From Nitrogeniibacter sp041600915 (lineage in GTDB: Bacteria > Pseudomonadota > Gammaproteobacteria > Burkholderiales > Rhodocyclaceae): 5,727 bases of DNA. The notes below the pieces were generated by a model, which did not search any database, had not been told where the DNA came from, and saw only the letters and a list, made by a program, of their open reading frames with translations. Positions 1 to 5,300 of this stretch are shown piece after piece. Position numbers and translations under genes: made by a program. Within the stretch, counting starts at the first letter, position 1. The number at the start of each line of letters is the position of its first letter. The DNA lies in assembly GCA_041600915.1 (NCBI GenBank), contig JBFIJC010000259.1:1-5727 (forward strand), given 5' to 3'.

Positions 1-4
1 CACC

Positions 5-880
5 ATGATGCAGTTGTCGATGCGTCGCGCCATGCTGCGCGCGCTCACCGCTGCCGGTCTCGCTTTTGCGTTGCCGGCAAGCCCCGTGTTTGCGGCTGAC
101 ACCCTCCGCGTGTCCGCCATCCCCGACGAATCCCCGACCGAACTGCAACGCAAGTTCGCGCCGCTGGGCGCCTATCTTGAGCAGCAGATCGGCATGCCGG
201 TCAAGTTCGTTCCGGTCACCGATTACGCCGCCGTGGTCGAGGCGCTGGGCGCCGGCAAGGTTGATCTGGCCTGGCTGGGCGGCTTCACCTATGTGCAGGC
301 CAAGCTGCGCACCAACGGCACCGCCGTGCCCCTGGTGCAGCGCGAAGAAGATGCCCGCTTCACCTCCAAGTTCATCACCGCCAGCGACGACATCAAGAGC
401 TTTGCCGATCTCAAGGGCAAGCGCTTTGCCTTCGGCTCGCCGTCGTCCACCTCGGGTCACCTGATGCCGCGCTTCTTCCTCGGCAAGGAAGGGATCGCGC
501 CCGACACCGATTTCGCCAACATCGCCTTCTCCGGCGCGCATGACGCCACCGCCGCCTTCGTTGCCGCGGGCAAGGTCGACGCCGGCGCGCTCAATGCTTC
601 GGTGTGGGACAAGCTGGTTGCCACCGGCAAGGTGGATACGGCCAAGGTGCGCGTGTTTGCCACCACGCCGCCGTATTTTGACTACAACTGGACGGTGCGC
701 GGCGATCTCGATGCCGGCCTGCAAGCCAAGATCAAGGCCGCCTTCCTGGCGCTTGATCCGGCGAACGCCGAGCACAAGGCCATTCTTGATCTGCAACGCG
801 CTGCGCGTTTCATCCCGACCGAGTCGGCCAACTACGACGGCATCGAATCGGCTGCCCGCGCGGCCGGTCTGCTCAAGTAA
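5..880 (+). CDS. PhnD-like ABC transporter periplasmic substrate-binding protein (putative selenate/oxyanion binding)
   Basis: This 291-residue protein should capture a small oxyanion in the periplasm and deliver it to the permeases encoded downstream. It begins with a Sec signal peptide: Arg7-Arg8, a hydrophobic core at about 11-28, and a likely cleavage site after VFA (residue 30). The mature part shows PhnD-family (type 2 periplasmic binding fold) landmarks: LRVSAIPDESPTELQRKF at 34-51, the AWLGGFTYVQAK segment at 89-100, and a Ser/Thr-rich SPSSTSGH loop at 145-152, where PhnD relatives bind the anion. A second binding-type stretch, SGAHDATAAF, lies at 176-185. The sequence style matches, from memory, the subgroup called putative selenate ABC transporter substrate-binding protein; phosphonate, phosphite or phosphate remain alternatives. 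The start is uncertain: ATG at 5, 8, 20 or 32 would all leave a hydrophobic leader, and only four upstream bases are visible. Five bases separate its TAA from the ATPase gene. Confidence 0.88.
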   Translation: MMQLSMRRAMLRALTAAGLAFALPASPVFAADTLRVSAIPDESPTELQRKFAPLGAYLEQQIGMPVKFVPVTDYAAVVEALGAGKVDLAWLGGFTYVQAKLRTNGTAVPLVQREEDARFTSKFITASDDIKSFADLKGKRFAFGSPSSTSGHLMPRFFLGKEGIAPDTDFANIAFSGAHDATAAFVAAGKVDAGALNASVWDKLVATGKVDTAKVRVFATTPPYFDYNWTVRGDLDAGLQAKIKAAFLALDPANAEHKAILDLQRAARFIPTESANYDGIESAARAAGLLK

Positions 881-885
881 GCATC

Positions 886-1686
886 GTGATCTCGCTCTCC
901 GCCGTCTGTGTCGCGCATGCGCGGGGCCGGCTGGCACTCGACGGTATCGATCTGTCGGTGACAGCCGGTGAGCGGGTCGCGGTAATCGGCCCCTCGGGTG
1001 CCGGCAAGACCACCTTGCTGCGTGTGATCGGTGCCAGCCTGCGGCCGACGGTCGGGCAGTTGCGGATTGATGGGGTCGATCCCTGGTCCTTGAATGGCCG
1101 TGCGCTGCAGGGCTTGCGTTCTCGCATCGGCAAGATGCATCAGGCGCCGCCGATTCCGCCTCGCCAGCGCGTTGTCACCGCCGTACTGGCCGGACGCCTC
1201 GGGCAGTGGCCCTTGTGGCGCGCCGTCGCCTCGCTGGTCTATCCGCTGGATATCGCTGGCGCACGGGCTGTGCTCGAACCGCTCGGACTGGCGGATCGCT
1301 TGTTCGACCGATGCGATCAGCTCTCCGGCGGGCAGTTGCAGCGAGTCGCGCTGGCGCGGCTGTTCTATCAGCAGCCGCAGCTCGTGCTGGCCGATGAGCC
1401 GGTCTCGGCGCTCGACCCGGCACTGGCCCGCTCGGTGGCGGTGGCGCTCAACGAGGATGCCAAACAGCGTGGCGTCACATTGATCGCCAGCCTGCATGCG
1501 GTCGATCTGGCGCTGTCAGAATTTTCGCGGGTGATCGGTCTGCGCGACGGTCGTGTGGCCTTCGATCGGCCGGCGGCGCAGCTCGGGCCGGCCGAGATCG
1601 ACGCCTTGTATGCCGGCGCCCCCGTTAGCGAGGTGGTGGAGACGCCCGAGTCCGCTCCGCGCCCACGGCTGACGCGCTGCGCATGA
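886..1686 (+). CDS. PhnC-like ABC transporter ATP-binding protein
   Basis: This 266-residue cytoplasmic ATPase should power the importer encoded by its neighbours. All the expected nucleotide-binding elements are visible: Walker A GPSGAGKT at 35-42, Q-loop Gln86, signature LSGGQLQR at 146-153, Walker B LVLADE at 166-171, D-loop SALD at 174-177 and switch His204. The TAVLAGRLG stretch after the Q-loop (98-106) is typical of the phosphonate-importer ATPases (PhnC). The residues just before the Q-loop glutamine are Met-His, where most relatives have Phe or a similar residue. The protein ends with a short Pro/Arg-rich tail (about 250-266) of no recognised function. The start is a GTG at 886, five bases after the binding-protein stop, with only a weak AAG-type ribosome binding site, so coupling to upstream translation is likely. 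Its TGA overlaps the ATG of the first permease. The fold and role are secure; the substrate is not. Confidence 0.93.
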   Translation: MISLSAVCVAHARGRLALDGIDLSVTAGERVAVIGPSGAGKTTLLRVIGASLRPTVGQLRIDGVDPWSLNGRALQGLRSRIGKMHQAPPIPPRQRVVTAVLAGRLGQWPLWRAVASLVYPLDIAGARAVLEPLGLADRLFDRCDQLSGGQLQRVALARLFYQQPQLVLADEPVSALDPALARSVAVALNEDAKQRGVTLIASLHAVDLALSEFSRVIGLRDGRVAFDRPAAQLGPAEIDALYAGAPVSEVVETPESAPRPRLTRCA

Positions 1687-2501
1687 ATACCGTGGCGCGC
1701 GATCCGGTCGCTCGCGGCCGGGCCACCGCCCTGGTGCTCGGCGTGTGCGTGCTGTGGCCCTTGCTGCAGATTGCCGAATTCAATCCGGCAGCGTTGTTCG
1801 CGCCGGGCAATCTCGCCACGCTGGGCGGCTTTCTGTCCACTTTCCTGCCGCCCGCGACCGAGGCCGACTTTCTCGGTCTGCTGGCCGCGGCCACACTCGA
1901 CACGCTTGCCATTGCCACCGTCGGCATCGCCCTGGCCATGCTGATTGCCGTGCCGCTGGCGCTGCTGTCTACCCGCAGCTTGTCGGTCGGCCGGCTGGAT
2001 GGTCGGCTGCGACCGTTTTCCGAAGCAGTTCGTCTGTTCGCGCGTGGCCTCACTCTGGTGCTGCGGGGCGTGCCCGAGCTGGTGTGGGCGCTGGTGTTTG
2101 TGCGCATTTTCGGCCTTGGTCCGGCCGCCGGCGTGGCTGCGCTGGCCATCACCTACGGCGGCATGCTCGCCAAGGTGTATGCCGAAATTCTCGAATCAAC
2201 CGACCTCACCCCGACCCGCGCCTTGCTCGCCGCCGGCAGCGGCCGACTCGGCGCGCTCGGCTATGGGCTGCTGCCGGTGGCCTCGGACGAGCTGGTGTCT
2301 TATACCGTCTATCGCTGGGAGTGCGCGGTGCGCGCCTCGGTGGTGATGGGCTTTGTCGGCGCCGGCGGGCTCGGCCAGCTGATGGACCAGTCGATGAAGA
2401 TGCTCAACGGCGGTGAGGCCTGCAGCATCCTGATCGCCTTCTTGTTGCTGGTGATGGCGGCCGATGCCCTGAGCGCCTGGCTGCGCCGGCAGGTGTGCTG
2501 A
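1683..2501 (+). CDS. PhnE-like ABC transporter permease (first of two)
   Basis: This 272-residue inner-membrane protein is one half of the transport channel. It has hydrophobic segments at roughly 14-32, 66-97, 121-143, 145-165, 216-236 and 247-267, in line with the MetI-like permease fold of PhnE proteins. Family landmarks are LRGVPELVW at 127-135, an EAA-type cytoplasmic coupling loop at about 168-198 (Glu168, Ala183-Ala184-Gly185, ending Leu-Leu-Pro198), YRWE at 210-213 and GFVGAGGLG at 223-231. The EAA loop is where the ATPase docks. The ATG at 1683 overlaps the ATPase stop as ATGA and has no clear ribosome binding site, which points to translational coupling. It is related to the permease that follows but is clearly a separate paralogue, so the channel is probably a heterodimer. 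Confidence 0.92.
   Translation: MNTVARDPVARGRATALVLGVCVLWPLLQIAEFNPAALFAPGNLATLGGFLSTFLPPATEADFLGLLAAATLDTLAIATVGIALAMLIAVPLALLSTRSLSVGRLDGRLRPFSEAVRLFARGLTLVLRGVPELVWALVFVRIFGLGPAAGVAALAITYGGMLAKVYAEILESTDLTPTRALLAAGSGRLGALGYGLLPVASDELVSYTVYRWECAVRASVVMGFVGAGGLGQLMDQSMKMLNGGEACSILIAFLLLVMAADALSAWLRRQVC
2491..2495 (+). promoter_or_regulatory. Ribosome binding site for the second permease
   Basis: AGGTG lies five bases before the ATG at 2501 and inside the last codons of the first permease gene. It favours the ATG over the in-frame GTG at 2495, which it overlaps. Confidence 0.5.
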
Positions 2502-3280
2502 TGGTGGCGCAGCGTTTGCCGCATCGGGGCTTGCTGATTAGCGCGGGTGTGCTGGCGGCGGTGGTTGCCGGTGTGTGGCGGCTCGATCTCGTTGCCGGCT
2601 TTGCCGAAGGCGCGCAGAGCCTGGGCGAGTTGCTCGGGTTTTTGCAACGCTTCGCCACGCCCGACCTCTCGCAGCCCTTCCTGGCCAAGGTCGGGCAGGG
2701 CGCCATCGAGACATTGGCCATTTCGCTGATCGGCACCTTGCTCGCGGTGGTCGGTGGTGTGCTGTTCGCGCTGCCGGCCAGCGGTCGTTTCGGTCGGCCC
2801 GCACAGGCGGCGGCGCGCTTCTGTCTCAATCTCTTGCGCTCGGTGCCAGAGTTGGTCTGGGCCACCCTCACCGTGCTCGCCGCCGGTCTCGGCCCCTTCG
2901 CCGGCACCCTGGCGCTGGCGCTGCACACCGCCGGCGTGCTGGGCCGGCTCTATTCGGAGGCGCTGGAGAATGCCCCGATTGCGCCTGAGGCGGCCTTGCG
3001 TGGCGCGGGCAGCGGCGCGGTCGCAGCGTTTCTGTATGGCACTTTGCCTGCGGTGGCGCCGCAGTGGGTGGCCTACGGCCTCTATCGCTGGGAAATGAAT
3101 ATTCGCGTGGCCGCCATTCTCGGCTTTGTCGGCGCCGGCGGCCTCGGCGCGCAGCTCTATTACGCGCTGTCGCTGTTCCATGAGGCGCAGGCGGCCACCT
3201 TGATTGTCGCCATGCTGTTGCTGTCACTGGCGGTCGATGCCATGAGTGGCTGGCTGCGGCGGCGACTGGTCGCGGCCTAG
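2501..3280 (+). CDS. PhnE-like ABC transporter permease (second of two)
   Basis: This 259-residue inner-membrane protein is the second half of the channel. Hydrophobic stretches lie at about 11-33, 68-92, 105-129, 131-151, 203-221 and 231-248. It repeats the landmarks of the preceding permease: LRSVPELVW at 112-120, an EAA-type loop at about 154-183 (Ala169-Gly170, ending Leu182-Pro183), YRWE at 195-198 and GFVGAGGLG at 208-216. I chose the ATG at 2501, which overlaps the previous stop as TGATG and sits five bases after an AGGTG ribosome binding site at 2491-2495. A GTG two codons earlier (2495) is in frame but lies within that site. It is the last gene of the importer operon: a hairpin-rich gap follows and the next gene has its own strong ribosome binding site. 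Paired permeases are common in importers of the PhnCDE1E2 type. Confidence 0.91.
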   Translation: MVAQRLPHRGLLISAGVLAAVVAGVWRLDLVAGFAEGAQSLGELLGFLQRFATPDLSQPFLAKVGQGAIETLAISLIGTLLAVVGGVLFALPASGRFGRPAQAAARFCLNLLRSVPELVWATLTVLAAGLGPFAGTLALALHTAGVLGRLYSEALENAPIAPEAALRGAGSGAVAAFLYGTLPAVAPQWVAYGLYRWEMNIRVAAILGFVGAGGLGAQLYYALSLFHEAQAATLIVAMLLLSLAVDAMSGWLRRRLVAA

Positions 3281-3282
3281 GA

Positions 3283-3312
3283 CCGGCATCTGCCGGCCAT
3301 GATGTTGGCCGG
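3283..3312 (+). terminator. Two overlapping hairpins after the importer operon; possible terminator or mRNA 3'-end structure
   Basis: Three bases after the permease stop, CCGGC (3283-3287) can pair with GCCGG (3292-3296) around a four-base loop. Separately, CCGGCCA (3293-3299) pairs perfectly with TGGCCGG (3306-3312) around a six-base loop. The two stems share bases 3293-3296 and so cannot form together. No run of T follows, so this is not a canonical intrinsic terminator. It may still pause polymerase or protect the 3' end of the operon mRNA. The stems are seen directly; the role is inference. Confidence 0.35.
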
Positions 3313-3341
3313 GTGAATCCGGGCGGTGGCAAGCGCGAGGC

Positions 3342-3371
3342 TTTAACGGCTACCGGCGAAAAGTGCACAAT
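3342..3371 (+). promoter_or_regulatory. Weak candidate promoter for the VOC gene
   Basis: TTTAAC (3342-3347) and CACAAT (3366-3371) are separated by 18 bases and resemble sigma-70 -35 and -10 boxes at three and four of six positions. They lie 26-55 bases before the gene start, in a locally AT-richer patch of the gap. In GC-rich DNA such matches are weak evidence. The stronger argument is that a separate promoter is expected after the hairpins. Confidence 0.25.
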
Positions 3372-3384
3372 GAAGCTCCCCAAC

Positions 3385-3389
3385 AGGAG
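3385..3389 (+). promoter_or_regulatory. Strong ribosome binding site that fixes the VOC gene start
   Basis: AGGAG lies seven bases before the ATG at 3397. It is the best ribosome binding site in the window and rules in favour of this ATG over the in-frame GTG at 3313 and ATG at 3370, which lack one. Confidence 0.75.
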
Positions 3390-3396
3390 ATTCATC

Positions 3397-3819
3397 ATGG
3401 CCATCCAACCCTTTCATCTCGCCTTTCCCGTCGATGATCTAGACGCCTCCCGTCGTTTTTACGGCGAGGTGCTCGGCTGTCCCGAAGGGCGCAGCTCGGA
3501 TCACTGGATCGACTTCGACTTCTTCGGGCACCAGATCGTCACCCATCTCGCCCCAGGTCGGGGTGGCCGCCAAGCCAGCAACGCGGTCGATGGCGACGAC
3601 GTGCCGGTGCCGCATTTTGGTGTGGTGCTGACAATGGCCGACTTTGACCTGCTGGCCGAGCGGCTGAAGGCGGCCGGCGTGCGCTTCATCATCGAGCCGC
3701 ACATCCGCTTCGCCGGCCTGCCCGGCGAGCAGGCCACCATGTTTTTCCTCGACCCGTCGGGCAACGCGCTGGAGTTCAAGGCCTTTGCCGATATTGGCCG
3801 TTTGTTTGCCAAGCAGTGA
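3397..3819 (+). CDS. VOC-family protein, glyoxalase/extradiol-dioxygenase-like (COG3565 type)
   Basis: This 140-residue soluble protein carries one vicinal-oxygen-chelate domain made of two beta-alpha-beta-beta-beta modules (about 4-52 and 71-130). Candidate metal ligands are His7 in the first strand, His45 or His50 in GHQIVTHL, His73 in PHFGVVL and Glu126 in GNALEFKAF, close to the usual His/His/Glu pattern. FYGEVLGC at 21-28 and FFLDPSGNALEFKAF at 116-130 are typical family landmarks. The length and sequence match the small 'predicted dioxygenase' group (COG3565) known to me; members are often annotated as glyoxalase or ring-cleaving dioxygenase, but their real reaction is generally unknown. 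Such proteins usually act as dimers. The start was chosen from the AGGAG site seven bases upstream; longer in-frame extensions have basic, low-quality sequence. It stands between two gaps, so it may be monocistronic. Confidence 0.9.
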   Translation: MAIQPFHLAFPVDDLDASRRFYGEVLGCPEGRSSDHWIDFDFFGHQIVTHLAPGRGGRQASNAVDGDDVPVPHFGVVLTMADFDLLAERLKAAGVRFIIEPHIRFAGLPGEQATMFFLDPSGNALEFKAFADIGRLFAKQ

Positions 3820-3824
3820 GTGGC

Positions 3825-3864
3825 GGGGCGAGACTCGGCTGTCGTTCGGTCGGCACATCGCCCC
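3825..3864 (+). other. Inverted repeat in the gap after the VOC gene
   Basis: GGGGCGA (3825-3831) is perfectly complementary to TCGCCCC (3858-3864), with 26 bases between. The stem starts six bases after the VOC stop codon. No T run follows, so a terminator role is only possible, not shown. The rest of this 120-nt gap holds a possible promoter and no recognisable gene. Confidence 0.25.
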
Positions 3865-3875
3865 ACGTGCCCGTC

Positions 3876-3905
3876 TTGCACGATCCGTCCTTGCAATGGT
3901 GCAAT
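3876..3905 (+). promoter_or_regulatory. Weak candidate promoter for the YbaK-type gene
   Basis: TTGCAC (3876-3881) and TGCAAT (3900-3905) are 18 bases apart and match sigma-70 boxes at three and four of six positions. TGCAATG occurs twice here (3892-3898 and 3900-3906), so the -10-like box lies within a small direct repeat. A promoter is expected in this gap because the gene is 120 bases from its upstream neighbour. Confidence 0.25.
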
Positions 3906-3939
3906 GCCATCTGAGAGTGGCTCCCAGCAAGAGACGACC

Positions 3940-4422
3940 ATGAAACCCGCCCAACACCCCACGGCTTTGCGCACGGCGCAACTGCTCAGCGACGCCGGCA
4001 TCGACACGCAGGTGGTCGAGTTTGAACAAGCCACCCGCACCAGCGCTGAAGCCGCTGCGGCGATTGGCTGCTCGGTGGCCGAAATCGCCAAGTCCATCGT
4101 GTTTCGCGGCAAGACCAGTGGTCAGGCGGTGATTGTGGTAGCCAGCGGTGACAACCGGGTGAGCGAAGCCAAGGTCGCGGAGGCCGTGGGCGAGGCGCTG
4201 GCCCGGGCCGATGCCGACTTTGTGCGCGCCGCGACCGGCTATGCCATCGGGGGTGTGGCGCCGCTCGGTCATGCGCAGCCTGTCAAGCTGGTACTCGACG
4301 AAGACCTGCAGCGCTTCGAGACCGTCTGGGCGGCAGCCGGGACGCCGTTTTCGGTGTTCCCGCTTCGGCCCGCGTCATTGCCGGCGCTGACGGGTGCCGT
4401 GTGGCGCGAGATCCGAGCCTAG
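3940..4422 (+). CDS. YbaK/EbsC-family aminoacyl-tRNA deacylase (trans-editing)
   Basis: This 160-residue cytoplasmic protein belongs to the YbaK/ProX superfamily, stand-alone relatives of the prolyl-tRNA synthetase editing domain. These proteins hydrolyse mischarged aminoacyl-tRNAs, for example Cys-tRNA(Pro) or Ala-tRNA(Pro). The conserved lysine is present in IAKSIVFR (Lys51), followed by VIVVASGDNRVSE (64-76) and the glycine-rich substrate loop YAIGGVAPLGH (101-111). The GGVAPLGH form suggests the YeaK/ProXp-x-like branch rather than classical YbaK, but the amino acid removed cannot be read from sequence. I chose the ATG at 3940, five bases after a GAGA/AAGAG ribosome binding site; it also fits the family length. 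In-frame GTG 3820 and ATG 3904 would add an unconserved, Cys- and Pro-containing leader. The hydrolase gene begins 11 bases after its TAG, so the two are probably cotranscribed. Confidence 0.9.
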   Translation: MKPAQHPTALRTAQLLSDAGIDTQVVEFEQATRTSAEAAAAIGCSVAEIAKSIVFRGKTSGQAVIVVASGDNRVSEAKVAEAVGEALARADADFVRAATGYAIGGVAPLGHAQPVKLVLDEDLQRFETVWAAAGTPFSVFPLRPASLPALTGAVWREIRA

Positions 4423-4433
4423 GGCAAGCATCG

Positions 4434-5273
4434 ATGTTCGATCACAAACTCTTCTACTTTCTTGCCGGACTCGCGCTCGGACTGTCGCTGGCTTTTGGCC
4501 CGGCGGTGGTTCGGCGTGTGGTGGGGATGCTGGAGGGGCCCGATCGCGTGGTGGTCTATCGATCCGTGGATGGCCACGATCTGCGCATGCATGTGTTTGA
4601 CGCAAAAGGCGAGGCGCCGTCGGCAGGCGCGCCGGCCGTGTTGTTGTTTCATGGCGGCGCATGGCAATTCGGCAGCCCCGAGGCGTTTTTTCCACAGTGC
4701 CGTGTCTTTGCGGCGCGCGGCATCCACTGCATCAGCGCCGAATACCGGATTGAATCGCGCCATGGTACCGACCCGCGCGCCGCGGTGGACGACGCGCGTG
4801 CGGCCTTTGACTATCTGCTGACCAATGCGCGTACGCTTGGGGTCGACCCGGCCCGAATCGCGGTGGGCGGCGGCTCGTCGGGCGGGCAGCTGGCGGCGAT
4901 GCTTGGTTTGAGTGAAGGCATCCGGCCGGCGGCGCTGGTGTTGTACAACCCCATGCTCGATCTGTCGCCGGGCAAGCCGGATCACCATCTGGTGGCTGAA
5001 TTCTGGCAGGCCGTGTCGCCGCTTCAACAGGTCGATTCGAGGCTGCCGCCGAGTCTGATATTGCTCGGCACCGAAGACCGCGAAGTGCCGGTGGCCAGCG
5101 CCCAGGCGTTTTGTGATGCAGCGGTCACTGCTGGCGGGCGCTGCGAGCTGGCCTTGTATGAAGGCGCGCGGCACGGGTTTTTCAATCTGCGCGAGAATGA
5201 CCGGACGTACTTTGATGCGACCAATGAACGGGTCGCGGCATTTTTGGTGACGCTTGGCTGGCTGCGTGATTGA
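4434..5273 (+). CDS. Alpha/beta hydrolase (esterase, Aes/BD-FAE-like) with hydrophobic N-terminus
   Basis: This 279-residue protein is a probable carboxylesterase. It has the oxyanion-hole motif HGGAW at 73-77, the nucleophile elbow GSSGG at 147-151 (Ser149), the acid in GTEDREVP (Asp215) and the base in GARHGFF (His247), giving a complete Ser-Asp-His triad. SAEYR (101-105) and the DP-RI segment before the elbow are typical of the acetyl-esterase/lipase-like group. The substrate is unknown. Residues 6-26 form one hydrophobic segment, followed by Arg27-Arg28; it may be a signal anchor or an uncleaved signal peptide. There is no lipobox cysteine. The ATG at 4434 is preceded by AGGG at 4421-4424, nine bases away. 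An in-frame GTG at 4401, inside the YbaK-type gene, would add 11 residues and is less likely. It sits between a tRNA-editing gene and an acetyltransferase gene, and its spacing suggests an operon with both. Confidence 0.88.
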   Translation: MFDHKLFYFLAGLALGLSLAFGPAVVRRVVGMLEGPDRVVVYRSVDGHDLRMHVFDAKGEAPSAGAPAVLLFHGGAWQFGSPEAFFPQCRVFAARGIHCISAEYRIESRHGTDPRAAVDDARAAFDYLLTNARTLGVDPARIAVGGGSSGGQLAAMLGLSEGIRPAALVLYNPMLDLSPGKPDHHLVAEFWQAVSPLQQVDSRLPPSLILLGTEDREVPVASAQAFCDAAVTAGGRCELALYEGARHGFFNLRENDRTYFDATNERVAAFLVTLGWLRD

Positions 5274-5300
5274 GCGGGATGGCCGCCCACTGGACCTCTG

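Noticed and set aside
832..1497. Open frame on the - strand opposite the ATPase
   Set aside because: The + strand shows every ABC ATPase motif; the antisense product has no domain features.
2309..3181. Long open frame on the - strand opposite the second permease (290 codons)
   Set aside because: It is antisense to a permease with clear motifs, its translation is Arg/Gln/His-rich with no recognisable domain, and long antisense frames are common in GC-rich genes.
3313..3396. 28-residue N-terminal extension of the VOC protein from GTG 3313
   Set aside because: The GTG overlaps the hairpin arm and has no ribosome binding site, whereas ATG 3397 follows AGGAG at ideal spacing and matches the family N-terminus.
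3820..3939. 40-residue N-terminal extension of the YbaK-type protein from GTG 3820
   Set aside because: The extension begins immediately after the VOC stop, has no family similarity, and would include the candidate promoter and repeat region.
3439..4272. Open frame on the - strand spanning the VOC gene, the gap and the YbaK-type gene
   Set aside because: Both + strand genes have family motifs, and the antisense translation looks like a composition artefact.
5271..5290. TGA at the hydrolase end as a selenocysteine codon, prompted by the possible selenate importer
   Set aside because: The hydrolase fold is complete before the TGA, and only a 4-bp stem (5274-5277 with 5283-5286) follows, which is too weak for a bacterial SECIS element.
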